From assembly GCA_964030785.1 (NCBI GenBank), contig OZ034968.1, positions 34,427,186-34,491,185 on the forward strand: a DNA stretch of 64,000 nucleotides. Reading direction: 5' to 3'. Of this stretch, positions 9,682 to 21,374 are shown one piece after another. Within the stretch, counting starts at the first letter, position 1. The number at the start of each line of letters is the position of its first letter. Both the position numbers and the translations under genes were made by a program. The notes beneath the pieces are model-generated. The model was given only the letters and a program-made list of their open reading frames with translations, was not told the DNA's origin and searched no databases. This DNA is from Siderastrea siderea (taxonomy: Eukaryota; Cnidaria; Anthozoa; Scleractinia; Rhizangiidae).

Positions 9682-12600
9682 ATGGTATTCTATCAGCTTT
9701 TTATAACTTTGTTGCTTTTCAACTGCGTAAAAACGTTTGGAAACACCGAGTTTTGTCAGAAGAGGGCTGTCAAGGATTGCGCTACTAAGTTACGTGAAGT
9801 TTTTCAAGCGCTGGAGGATACAACTATATCTAAGGACCAAAAATTTGACAAATGCACAGAATTTAATACAGGTAAGGATGATGAACGAGGAAATCTCACC
9901 AAAGTTTGTCTTTCCCTTCGCCTTCAGTCGGCGTATAATATCTTCAAATTTCTGTGCAATAACCGTCCCTGATTTTTTCTGCTTTGGAAACTGACTCGCA
10001 TTCTGCAAAAGTATGACAAAATCAGACGGCACCACAGTCGTCACTTGATTGTTAACAAAAGTTCAAGAAAACGTGAAGTTATTTCATCTTTTCAGGGGCA
10101 GTTATATGATCTCTGTAGTCAGAGAATTGCTCCAGAAACAAAAGATCACCGATAGGTTATGTGCATGAGGGGCGGGGGGGGGGGGGGGGATAACTCAACT
10201 CAAAATTGCCGATCGCACAGAATGCCTATTGTTCTCGGGACATTTACTTCCAGTTCAAGAAAGTTTGTAGATCTGTCATATCGCGCGTTATTATTCATAG
10301 ACGCTTAGAAAAAGCTTGGTTGATTGGTTGCCATGAATGCACGGCGATGCTCATTATCATGATGAAGGCGGCAAACCAAACAATGAACGGAGCGCGCTAT
10401 TGTTTTGCCTTCTGTTTCGTAAAATCGAACATATGCGCATATTTCGCGTAGAACATTTCATGAAACGGTTTTCCATTTTGATACGGTGATGCATGAGCAT
10501 TTTAGAGTGGTTTCGTCGGGGCAAAAGTTACAACCCAGAAAGAAAGGCATGTCGAATCATCACTGCGCGAGCGAGATGATTGTGTCGTAAATATATTCAG
10601 CGTTCCGCTTGTTTGTGGTTTGCGTGCGCAAGCGGCAAACACTGTAACGTTTTGCTTCTGTCTTTGAGAGCTTTTTAACTTTTATGTGAAATGAAACAGC
10701 GGTTAAGTGAGTTTACATTCCTTAACAGAGCCAAAAACCTAAAGCTTGATCAGTGTGGTCAGCATCGTAGCGAACATAAGGATAGTCGACACACAAACGA
10801 TTCCGTGATTGCATCTATTAGAAACGTTTGTTTGTTTATAGGCTGACTGGTATCGATCACTACGATCAGTGCGCCTTTTTTATTAGCAATCGCATGCAGC
10901 AACCGAACAGAAACCATCTCTTGCGGCTTTGAACATGAATAAATCAGCTGGAGCACCGAGATGAGTTTCAAAGTTCGCGGCAACTGATAAGTTAATGAGA
11001 CATTTTACATCTGAGTAGTTTTGTTGAATAGGGTATTGTTATAGTCTTGACAACTATTGTTATTCAGTCGTGGGCTTCAGAGCAATAGCTCACAGGGGCT
11101 AGACGCGCCATTTTGGAACTTATTCAAACTTAAAAATTTCAAACTGAAAGGGATAGTGGTTCTTGTTCACCGATTTTCAAAGTTTAAACGGATTCTGTTC
11201 AAGAAAAGATCAATCTTCCATTTGCCGTGCGTGGAAATTTGGAAGTCGGTGTAATTTTCAAGAAAATCGCTGTTGAAGGTGGCTTCCATACAAAAAAGGC
11301 CCGTTTTTTGGGAATTTTCAAGTGTAAAGGGATAGTCTTTAAACTTTGTAAAACTCATTCGTTTAAAAAGAAAATGACAGATACAACATTCCTCTTCAAA
11401 TAGCCGTGCGTGGATGTTTCAGTTATGACTTCTGGAAATCAGAAAAGCGAATTTTATGAACGCTACTGAGCTAATTCAGCCCCTTTCTTCTCTTATTCTG
11501 GGCTTTTCAAAGCGCGGTCGCATTTAAATTTGCAGCTTCAGCGGTTATGAATAATTAATGATGTCCACGCATTCTGCCCGATGGCTTTAAGAGAGGATGG
11601 GTATAACAGCTCCTTAAAAAATTGAAGAGGGTTAAAGCATTGTTTGTACCCTTGTTTTTTCCCTTACTTTATCGAGATTTTAGATAAAATTAACATTTTA
11701 CTCAATCCAAAAAAAGATGAACTTTCGAGGCACACAGTAGTGTACAGATATCCATTTTGTCGTACTGAAATTTTTGGCATCAAATTCACCATATTCCCTT
11801 GTTAAATGTCCATATATCCACTTCCTGTATTCCCTCCATAAGTGGGTTTCTCAGAATAGTCATTCCAAACGTCTACTGAACTGTGCGTTCTCTTGATAGC
11901 TACTTAGATAGTTCTGCAGAAAAGTCTTGAACAGATGGCCAAGGCAGCTTTCCAAAGGTCCAATATGGAAATTACACAGAAAAAGTCACTCGTTAAGCCA
12001 CTTGCCTTTTTTGCGAGTCATGGACTTAAACAGCGAGGAAGTACAGTTATCGTAATTGGCCAGTAACGAGATAGGCTATTTGCAGTGCTATTAGGCTGTT
12101 TGCAGTGGCGTGTTAATTTAAGCTACAATTCAAATTAAATTTTTCTTTTGTCAAAAACAGTCTTAATTTTTCTTTTAGTATAGCTGTCAGTTGCAAACTA
12201 ATTGTTTGTTATTTTTTTGTTGTTTTATTTCAGGAAGTTACTGCTTTTTCATTCCTCGGTGTTCTGGCCATGGAGACCTACCGTGGTCGTTTCGTTCCCC
12301 CTTGGTAACAACAGCGAAATTAATGAAAATAGATCATTTGTGTCCTGATCTCAAATACGAAGACTTTAAGAGATACATGACAGGTAAATAATTCAAAGAA
12401 AAGTCTTTTCTTTTTTCTAAAAGCCTGTGGCCGAAACGATTGTAAGACCCGTGTGGTGAATGTAGTGTCTCATATCTACAAAAATGTGCTACAAAAGCCC
12501 AGACAAAAGAAGTACAAACGTGGTGGAATCTATTCACTTTAGAGCATTCAAAATCATAAAAACTGTAAAAACGAAAGGAGAATGCCAATGATTGTGGTCT

Positions 12601-13257
12601 TCTTCTCTTTAACATCCGTCTAAGATAACAAAGGGAGTTTTATGGGGAAAAAAAACCTTTTTTCCATAACCAGGAATTCGCTAATAGTCTTATTGGTTAT
12701 TTGGTTTAGGTTTCGTTGACTTTATGCGTATCTGAATTAATTAACTTATCATGTAGGTGATTCACTGTCCTGTACTGGCGGCAACGCAGTTTACGACAAC
12801 TGTGATCGCAAGTGCATGTGCTATGAAGGACAACTTCTCTTTTGTCACCGCACAAGAAGAGAATTTACAGCCATGAATTTGGAAGAGCGACAGATGTTTG
12901 TACAAGGTTTAAGAACAGCTGCAACGCGCCCTGTTTACAGAGCTGAATATAGAATACTATTCATCTCGCTTTTCATGATTGTGTTGGCGACCACATGTTG
13001 AAACAACACTAGCGGCTTCGTTTACGCGCGAGTTCTGGATCCATCACAGTTTTGTTGATAAAATTTGGACCGACTGGCAGATGAAAAGGGGTAACCGAAC
13101 ATTTGCGTATTCTACTAACGTTTCCTTTGAGATGCCAATGAGCAAGCGGTTTCCATGGGAACCACTTGATAACCACGGCTTACCTGGTGACGTCAGGAGC
13201 AGGTATGGACATCCAGGGGACTCTTTTCATGACGAAGAAATAGAGACGTTTGTCTGA
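9682..13257 (+). pseudogene. Tyrosinase-like copper protein, copy 1 (internal deletion)
   Basis: Exon 1 (9682-9871) encodes a signal peptide (MVFYQLFITLLLFNC) and a short Cys-containing segment. Exon 2 is 12234-12383. Exon 3 starts at 12757 with a Cys-rich stretch (CDRKCMCYEGQLLFCH) and the start of a tyrosinase domain (LEERQMFVQGLRTAATRPVY). Introns are phase 1 with GT/AG ends. At about 12953 the sequence jumps: some 330-420 bp present in copy 2, including the CuA motif FLPWHRWHLL and PYWDW, are missing. It resumes at about 12970 in the CuB region (EFWIHHSFVDKIW) and runs to a stop at 13257. Without CuA it cannot bind the copper pair. Intact members of the family oxidise phenols such as tyrosine or DOPA. 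I start at 9682 rather than an upstream in-frame ATG (9649) because it gives a clean signal peptide. Confidence 0.8.
10209..11587. mobile_element. 1.4-kb insertion in Tyr1 intron 1
   Basis: Unit 3 (about 63570) reads CAAAATTGCTTTAAGAGAGG, whereas unit 1 has about 1.38 kb between CAAAATTGC and GCTTTAAGAGAGG. The ends are imperfect inverted repeats (CGATCGCACAGAATGC and GCATTCTGCCCGATG). No transposase reading frame is visible inside. The superfamily is unclear, and the apparent target duplication may be only GC. Confidence 0.6.
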
Positions 13258-13259
13258 AC

Positions 13260-14540
13260 ACAAAACAAGGAGCCGAAGTTTCGAAACTCTGCTAGGTCAA
13301 GATAGTGATCCTTGGTATTGTTTTTTTAACAACAGACGTAGTTTTCCAACAATACTTAAGACACATCTGACACACTGATCTTAACACAGGAGGGCTTCGG
13401 GAACCTGACATCAGGATTCAGCTAATAAGATTAAAAAAATGCATTGATTGTCTTCAAAAAAATTATTATTAAACTCATTATCGGCTAGCAATCGGGGGTA
13501 AGTATTACACGTCAAGTATAAAGAAAAGAAGCTTTATTTGCACGCTGTTGAATGAATTGCATTGGCGAAATGGCTGCCCGAAGCAACCATGGAAGCTACA
13601 AATACTTTACAAATGGTCTTAATTTTTAATGTAATTACTGAATTGCTGACAGTTAAAAAATTATGAGGGAAGGTATGTACATCAAGCCAGGTTCCCAAGT
13701 CAACCTTGACAGGATAAAGAGCCGGGCTAAGTTTCTAATGTTCGTTTGAAAGGGTTTTAAATATTGTTGGTTAGAAGGATCTTTTAACTAATACACAGTA
13801 ACAATAAATTGAGTGTTATCAAATGAATACTCGACACTCTTTCGTCCTCTTTTGTAGATCAGATGGTACTGAGCTTTAAAACAAAAAGTCTAAGGCGTAA
13901 TAGTCCTTGATAAACAATAATTAAAGTACATGTAATAAACATTAAGTTAACAAGCATCAATTAAAGGATATTTAATACTCTTCAACGTAATTAAACCAGA
14001 TAACTTTAATAATCGGTGTGTGACCTAAGCTATTACATAAATTACAGAAACCTTGTTAGTTATCAATTGCACGAAAACAGCCACCACAAGCAATTAATGT
14101 GCTGTATGTAAAGGATCAACCCTCTTTTCACCTGATAGCTGTAACATAAGTCAAATGAATCTTTACGTTAGTACGTTTGTCAGATTGTACCTTGACACCT
14201 CGCAGGTGTAGGTTCGATAACTAAGTCTGTCTTCTTTTAATTTTGCTTAGTAAAAACACAAGCCACACTTACACGGAAATCTATGCTACTTCGATAAGGT
14301 ATGTTTCAAAGGGTAAATGCATTGCCTTAACATCTACATATTATATATTTCTGAATGGTTTCCGAACAACTTGAGTTTAGTTCAAGCCTTCGTTGTTATC
14401 TATTGTTTCTCAAACTCATTAATAATTCATAAAGAGAAAACAAAGGAAATCACTACCGTGACGGTGGTTTGGATACCGGATCTTAATTAGCATAAAGTTT
14501 TGCGAACTTCTACTTTGAATTTCTCCAAGAATTATGAATG
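13260..14540. other. No gene recognised
   Basis: The first 300 bp still match the 3' flank of Tyr2 (51540-51680). Beyond about 13560 I see only AT-rich sequence with short chance frames. Confidence 0.4.
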
Positions 14541-14548
14541 GTTTGAGA

Positions 14549-14700
14549 AGCCATATCAAAAACTCGAAAGAGTGTTTCATCAGGTATCCAAACACCTCGA
14601 AGTCGGTTAAAAAAACTCGGCTGCGCCTCGTTTTTTCAACCCACTTCTCGGTGTTTGGATATCCTGATGAAACACTCTTTCTCGTGTTTGATATATTACA
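14549..14700. mobile_element. Palindromic MITE-like element
   Basis: Long inverted arms (GAGTGTTTCATCAGG with the mirror CCTGATGAAACACTC, then ATCCAAACACC with GGTGTTTGGAT) meet at a loop containing CTCGGCTGCGCCTCG. The overlapping open frames on both strands are a by-product of the palindrome. Confidence 0.65.
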
Positions 14701-15134
14701 TCCAACTATCGCTTTGATAAACTTTAAGACGCATTTGCAGGGATGGAAGCCCAACAATGCATGGAAACTAGTAATGTGTTTTGGCTACAGATGGCTAAGA
14801 TGAAAATGGATTCTAACTCGAAAAAGTCGTGCTGACTTTAGTTTTCAAGTACATCCTTTGTGTGATCTTAGGCAAAATCTGCTAAACTGATTGCAGTTTG
14901 TTTTCTCTTTGTAAGTTCCTTTACCTTTTCTTCCCTTTAAGGTCCAAAAGTGGTTAGAATATAGTTTCTCCTGTAGCGTCAAAGCTATAAAAGGTCACGA
15001 GAATAAAGAAAATGATCAACAAACATAATTTGCCATAAGGTATAAACAATCTTTCCCAACTAGTACCATAGGAAACATGGAGGCCACTAAAGAAAAGTTA
15101 GTATTGGTCAAGGCTTTAGGGATAAAGGATTACA

Positions 15135-17280
15135 TTAAACGAGTATTTCGTTGGAGGTAGTTTCCCAGACTAAAACTGTTGGTACATTTTCTGGTGCTGC
15201 AGATATTGCCCTTTCATTTCTCCATAAGTCAACGTCGCTCCTGATTGCATCTTCTTTGCGTATTTTCTCCCAACCGTTAAAAGTCTCCCTTTTGGTTAAC
15301 CCTTTTAGGATTAAATCTGGAATTTTTCCGCTCAGCAATACTGCACCTGCCGACACCAAAGGCGAGGCATCGTACTCTTCTCCGAAAAAAACAATAGTAG
15401 CGAAAGCTAGAAATAGAGTGCTTGAAATTATTAACATACTGATTAGCATGACACAAATTTCCCACTGAAATGGTAAAATTTCGCGCTCATTGCAAATGTA
15501 CCAAAATAAATCCTTTGGAATCCTTTTTGTCAAACTGTCTTGTTTTTCGTAATGACGGAAAATAATGCTTTTAATGTCCATGAACCTTTTTTGGAAACTC
15601 CTGTAGCTAGTGGATATATTGCTTATAAGAACATAAAAGAAAATTACGTAGGGGGCTGTTTTCTGTGCGTTAATTATTAGCCCCATGAGAGCAAAACCAA
15701 ACATTCTTATGTAAAAGCGACAGCACATGGACACAGCAAGGCTGAAATAACCAACCCATCCTACCCAGAATGGAACAAAAAAGTACCGAGGTAGGGCTTT
15801 TGCAATGACTGTTTTTATGAATCGCAGGAGCACGATAAAAGGCGAGAACCTGATCGTACGATAAGTGCATCTTCCAAGGAAAATAAGGAATAAGATGGCA
15901 CCAAGCGCTACCCCATAAACTGCACAAAACACTAACATTAAAACATAGATAAAGATAAGGATAGTGGAAATTAAATATTTGAATATTCCCAGTTTTTCTA
16001 GAACGGCGTCAATTATTTTGGTCGGGCTACAAAGGTCGACGTCGCAGGGCATCCATTTTCTGTTTATGCCTTCAGAGCTGAAGATTTGTTTTGGCAACTC
16101 CTTAAGATTTTCACACAGATCACTTCGAAAGTTCGTTAATTTCTGCAGATTTAAATGCTACAAAATATAAAAAATTACCGGGTATAACGAAAAAGACGAT
16201 CGCAGGGATTAAAAAACAAGGCTTACTTCTAATGTCAAAAATATAATGGAAAAAAAGGTTCTCCTGAATAGCTTGTTTAGCTTCAATTTCTTTCAAAAAG
16301 TCCAATAGAAAGATGTAATTTAAGGCGAAGAAAATGTAACCAAAAATTGGTATGACAAGGTAACAAAGACAAAACAACTTAAAGAAATTTCTTGTTTTTG
16401 GACACTGTTCGACACATTTATTAATAAAAGTCGCGAACGTAATTGGACTTTCGTCATCGACAGGAAATGAATCAGAAAGTTCACCATTTGACTTCTTTTG
16501 TGGGTTAGGTGATGTATTTTGGATTTGGTGGCCGTTTTTAACCTCTTGTTGCTCTTCGAAGTTAAACACAAAATCTGGAAATAGAATGAAACCAGCAGGC
16601 TAAAATAAAAATGCAGCAATGACTCCAAAAGTTAATTCATGATAGAACACCCTTAACCAATCGCTGTATTTGACCGGGAGATCACACTGCACCACGGTTT
16701 CGTTTTCTCTTTTCTTTTTGTCGCAGCAATGGTAGACGACATTGCCATAATACCAAGCAGTCAGCAAGTTCATCTCCCGTTGTACAACTGAAACACACAC
16801 GACATTTGTCGAGTGTAATGGACTGTCAGATGGATTTATCACCTTGCCAAGAAGTGTTCTGGCTACTGCCGTGTCTTTGCAAGACCAAGTCAGTTCTGCG
16901 TAGCAGCCCTGCGGTTCTTCATTTAATACCACCTCTAAATTTCTCACTTGATCCCTGAACAGACCGAGAGATAAAACCTCGTATTGGTATCAGAAAGACA
17001 ACATTGGCTCACCAATATCTCGGGCCCAGGTCCACCTGCTGGGAAGGAACTTGTCATAAGACTGCAGTTGGTTGTAACTCGCCTTGCTAATATTCAAGTG
17101 CAGATAGACCATCCTTACGCCATCTTCGGAAGAGAGTGATAGAAATTCAACCGGCAGGTCTTTCCTATCGAGGATCAGCTTACACGTGTGTTCACTGCAG
17201 TTCTCACCAAGTGATGGCTTTAACATCCATAAACACAGGAATACAACCGAAAAAACGTCCATATCGCCGCAAATGCCTCC
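15135..17280 (-). pseudogene. Polytopic membrane protein with Cys-rich ectodomain (two lesions)
   Basis: On the minus strand a coding exon begins after a good acceptor (TTGTTTCCAG) at 17280. The likely start ATG is at 17262, giving a signal peptide (MDVFSVVFLCLWMLKPSLG). It is spliced at 17013 (GT donor) to 16946 (AG acceptor), a 66-bp phase-1 intron. The ectodomain of about 200 residues has several Cys (ENCSEHTC, CYAELTWSC, VVYHCC). A first membrane segment follows, then a polar loop rich in Ser/Pro/Gln, then about seven further hydrophobic segments, ending at 15135 (ETTSNEILV). Two lesions break it: an in-frame TAG at 16602-16600 inside the first membrane segment, and a 1-nt shift near 16125 between AEINEL and RSDLCENLKE. 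Frame and composition are otherwise kept over about 690 codons, so it is either newly dead or affected by sequencing error or readthrough. I do not recognise the family. A 5' untranslated exon lies upstream. Confidence 0.75.
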
Positions 17281-17329
17281 CTGGAAACAAATCAATTTTT
17301 AAATGTAACGAGCAACAGTTATAACAAAT

Positions 17330-18850
17330 TCCTACTTTTCATAAGGATAATTAGTCTCATGAGTTATAGGACAAAGTTTTTAAGTAGCGAAGGAAAAGAC
17401 TCCTTTGTTGTTTGCAGTCAACATCAATATTCCAAGGTGTCACTCCTCCATGCCGAGAAGACAATTTAACTCTTTTAACTCGTCCGTAGCCCAAACAACA
17501 TTTGGGCAGATTAATTTTCAAACTTTTCACGTTGGAAAAATGGAAAACCAAGAACCTCAGTATATCATTAATTCCAGTCGTCATAAATTCCCACTTTTAG
17601 CTTCATCATAGAAGTGTAAAGGTTGATATAATATTTTCAAAGGATTTTAAAAGTAACCCCCCAGAGTATGTTGACCACATAAAGAGAAAAAGATAACTGC
17701 ATTTCGCGATTTATTTCACCCGCAATTTTAGTTAAATTTAGGAGTTAAAACCGCCCACAAAACGGATTGTTTTGAACCCAGAATCTTGAATCCTGTTTTG
17801 AAGTTAAAATATCTCTTTGATTATTACTGTGCATGATAAAGAAAATATTAACGTTTCTGTAAACTGTAAAATAATACTTCTGTGACTTTTCAGCTGAGAT
17901 TTTTCGATAACTTGATACGTTGTACGATTAGAAGCAGAAATCAACCCTACAGGGAGTGTTCCTGAAAAGAACGTATACTTTTAAATGCAACTACATTTAA
18001 TTGATAGTGAAGCAGCGCTTCTTCGCAGGCGAAAGGAAATATCGCGTCTACGAAATTAAGATTGTTATTGTGGCAGCGTAACACAAACGTACCTATAATG
18101 GGTCAAAGGAATTAGTAAATGTCACTCTCGAGATCAGGAAATCAGCTTTCAACTTGCACTGAACCTCTCTCTGTCGCCATTTGCCGCAAAATATCAAAAC
18201 TGGAATGTGCCGAAGCTTTTAATCTGCCGGCGAATTATCTTTGGAATGTTCTTCCTTTCATGCCATGGTGAATAAAAATTGCGAATAAAAGTCATTTAGA
18301 CAAAGAGTCGTGACCAAAATAGAAGAAATCACTTGATCGTGTTTGATCAAGGAGAAAATTAACTGCTTGACGGAAACACGGTCACTGGCCCCAACTCTTA
18401 AAATTTCAACTTGACTTGTATTGGTATCAGTGGTATTTACCCAAAAAGTTAAAGAAACACTCCGTTTACCTAGCGTTTACTCTATGTGCAACAGCTTCTT
18501 CCATTATCGTTTGGAGGTGTCTACCACCACTGAAATGAAAACTGTCATGCATTTTGTAATACCGTTTTTTCCTTAGTAATTAAAAAAAAACAAACAAAAA
18601 AACTGTTAACTCTTTAAGGCTTGGGAGTGGCAAAGCTAACAGTATCACACAAAACAATCAGCCGGACTTGCACACACACCGGCTGAGATTAGCATGCGTC
18701 AAACCGGTTTGAAACCGGTTTTCCTGGTTGTGAGTTAATTTATTCATCCAGAGTAAACGGTTGCTCAGCTTGTGTTGGTTCCTCTCTGATTGTTCGCCGG
18801 GGACCACTGCTAGCGGGGTACAATAGTCTTTGACCACGATGTTTAGTGTT
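17330..18850. other. No gene recognised
   Basis: This is the upstream side of the minus-strand membrane-protein gene and should hold its promoter and 5' exon. I could not place either with confidence. Only short chance frames occur. Confidence 0.35.
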
Positions 18851-19650
18851 TTTATCATTGTGTGCAACATGAAGTGCACATTCGTAGGTTTTTGCTTTTT
18901 GTATCTTAGTCATAGTCTGTGGGTATACCTCTTGTGGGATGGGTAGAAATCCTTAACTATAGTGCTGTAATGCAACAGTATTTCCACGTGATGGTGTTAT
19001 TTTTAGTATTTGACGAAAAAAAATGGATTTTTTTTTTACCACAAAGTGTGAATTAAAGGATTGAGGATGGAATTCTTAAGTATGGTCACTGAAACGTAGT
19101 ACTATTTCTTTTTTGGTTTTACTTTACACATTCCAGGAAGAAAGATACAAAATTTCAATATAAATTTTGAATTTATGTACTGCTACGAACTTCAAATGTG
19201 GTCATAAAAGCAACTCCTTAACTGTATTTTCACTTTATGTTGAATTTATACTTTCTCTTTATATAAGGCTGGTTGCTATTCGCTTGGATTGAAAAAAACA
19301 AGGTTTTTTAATGTCTTTTGCGCTCTGTATGGCTGTTGTTGTTTTTCTTTTGTGTGCTTCGTTTATTAGCTAGGTGTGTTAAGCATTGTTTTAGGTAGAT
19401 TTTAACAGTTAGCTTCACACGGTGCTAAGGACCTGACTGCCTGTTAGCACTAGAATAGATGTAACGCGAACTCAGCTGAAACTATATGAGCAGTAGATTT
19501 TTTGAATGGCTGTGATTTCTATGGGTAGATGTATTTTATTAACAATGTAACGTATTTTAGCAGCATGTTTATTTGCGGTGAAATTGTAAACACTTTGTTA
19601 CAAATAAATTGTATTGGCTTTACATACAGTTGTACTGCTTCCTGATATTC
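18850..19650 (+). repeat. Orphan copy of the vWA 3' region
   Basis: From CATTGTGTGCAACATG at 18859 to CAAATAAATTGTATTGGC near 19620, the sequence follows 5866-7125 and 61285-62065 closely, minus the 6457-6852 transposon. No vWA coding exon precedes it, so it is a relic of a lost copy or a partial duplication. It provides the empty site for element 6457-6852. Confidence 0.7.
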
Positions 19651-20921
19651 AAGTGAATCGTAACAAAACAGAGCAGAAAAACAGAATCCTGCCAGACTTT
19701 TTGTTTGATCAGCTCAAACGGAACATAGAACATTGCTTAGTGACAAGGTAAGGAAAATTGCTGTGTCCTAAAAATTCAGCGCAAAACTTCAGGTAGGAAA
19801 AGTCAAACGTTTTGATGTCTATTCAGTAACAAAAATGAATTTCAAGCCAGCGTGGATTCAATCCTGTTTTCTTTTCAAACACATCTCAGAGTGGTTTTCA
19901 TTGTGACGTGCATAGATTGTAAACAACTGAAAGCATTTAAAACGTTCAAACCTGGCAGTGTTCTGGTTAATTTTAGAGGAAGCGACGAACTGTAACTGTT
20001 GACGTGAATGGCTGAAGAAGAGTGTCCGACCAGACGTCCGGTTGTGCTAACATAGTAACGTCCGGTTGTGTAACGTGCGTTTGTATTGCCCGGAATGTAT
20101 TGTGACAAAGATGACGTGTGGAGAAACTGAGAACGATTATAAGGCATTCATATCCTCGAATTTAGAAAGGAATTAAATGAAATTGAAGAAAAGTCCCCTA
20201 ATTCCCCATTATGTAACATAGGGATACTTCATTCCGACAATAGGGCGTTTCAGGCTGTAGTGTTTGTCACGGTATATATGTGTAGGAGGCGAAAGTGAAA
20301 CTGAAAATGCCAAAGATGAAAGAAGAGGGTTATTGGAGAAAGTTGTTCTCACTGTGACTCCTCTTTACCTTTGAGGTTATAACTGAGAGGGTTTTGGCTT
20401 TGACAGCTGATGGTACTAGCGTAAAAGTTTAACGTTGATAATATGCTCGTCTGTCAAAATACTGTTGAGACAGACTACTCTTGAAACCTCGTCTTCTAAT
20501 CTTTCAATTTAACGTCAGATCGCTGACTTTGTAATTGAGTGTGTCAAAATTCGCATTCGAAAAGCGATAGATCGATGTTTTTGAAATTAAACTCTTCCCC
20601 TTATGCTCAAGTGAATAAAAGCAACAATTCGCATAATACTTGGACGCGATGCTGTGTTGATAAATGCCATCGCGACTGAGGAACTCTGGGTTGGAAAGGA
20701 GGAAGTCACGAACACATTAAAAGCGAAGAAATTAGATCGGCCACGCCTTGAGGGAGGAAACATTTAAGCACATCCAGAATGACCATCAAGTAATGGGAAG
20801 AAAAGAAGAAAAAGGAAAACAACGAAGGCATACAATAAAGTTGTTTAAAAGCAAACAGGGTCAACGCAAATAGAGTTCTATGAAGTTTAGTGGCGACACT
20901 TTATAGTAGATTTAAGGCATA

Positions 20922-21147
20922 AATACCAAGATACTGTTCGGTTTAGAGGACCAAGATACTGTTCGGTTTAGAATACCAAGATACTGTTCGGTCCAGAATA
21001 CCAAGATACTGTTCGGTTTAGAATACCAAGATACTGTTCGGTTTAGAATACCAAGATACTGTTCGGTTTAGAATACCAAGATACTGTTCGGTTTAGAATA
21101 CCAAGATACTGTTCGGTTTAGAATACCAAGATACTGTTCGGTTTAGA
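20922..21147 (+). repeat. 25-bp satellite, nine copies
   Basis: Nine head-to-tail copies of ATACCAAGATACTGTTCGGTT plus TAGA occur, with very few differences (AGGACC in copy 2, GGTCCAG in copy 3). It lies about 230 bp upstream of the vWA-B start. There are no spacers, so it is not a CRISPR array. Confidence 0.95.
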
Positions 21148-21299
21148 GAAACGGATATGGCTGGTCTGGTCACCAAAAAATTGTGTTCCTTTCGACTTGA
21201 AACACGTTCTAACTGCATAGCAAGTAGGGTAATCATCCCTAATATCTGAAAGTAATTGATCTATGGTCAAAATTAAAGCATTACGGGAAGTTTATTTCT

Positions 21300-21308
21300 C
21301 TATAAGAA
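21300..21308 (+). promoter_or_regulatory. TATA box of vWA copy B
   Basis: CTATAAGAA lies 75 bp upstream of the vWA-B ATG and is preceded by GGGAAGTTTATTTCT, almost the same as in copy A. Confidence 0.55.
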
Positions 21309-21374
21309 TAGCTCCGCTTCACTGGTGCTTCTTAACACAAACTTGCGAAGAGCTCAGACATCAGAAACGTGAAA

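Noticed and set aside
14419..14803. Overlapping frames on both strands
   Set aside because: Both are shadows of the 14549-14700 palindrome.
20922..21147. CRISPR array
   Set aside because: The repeats are directly adjacent with no variable spacers, and the context is eukaryotic.
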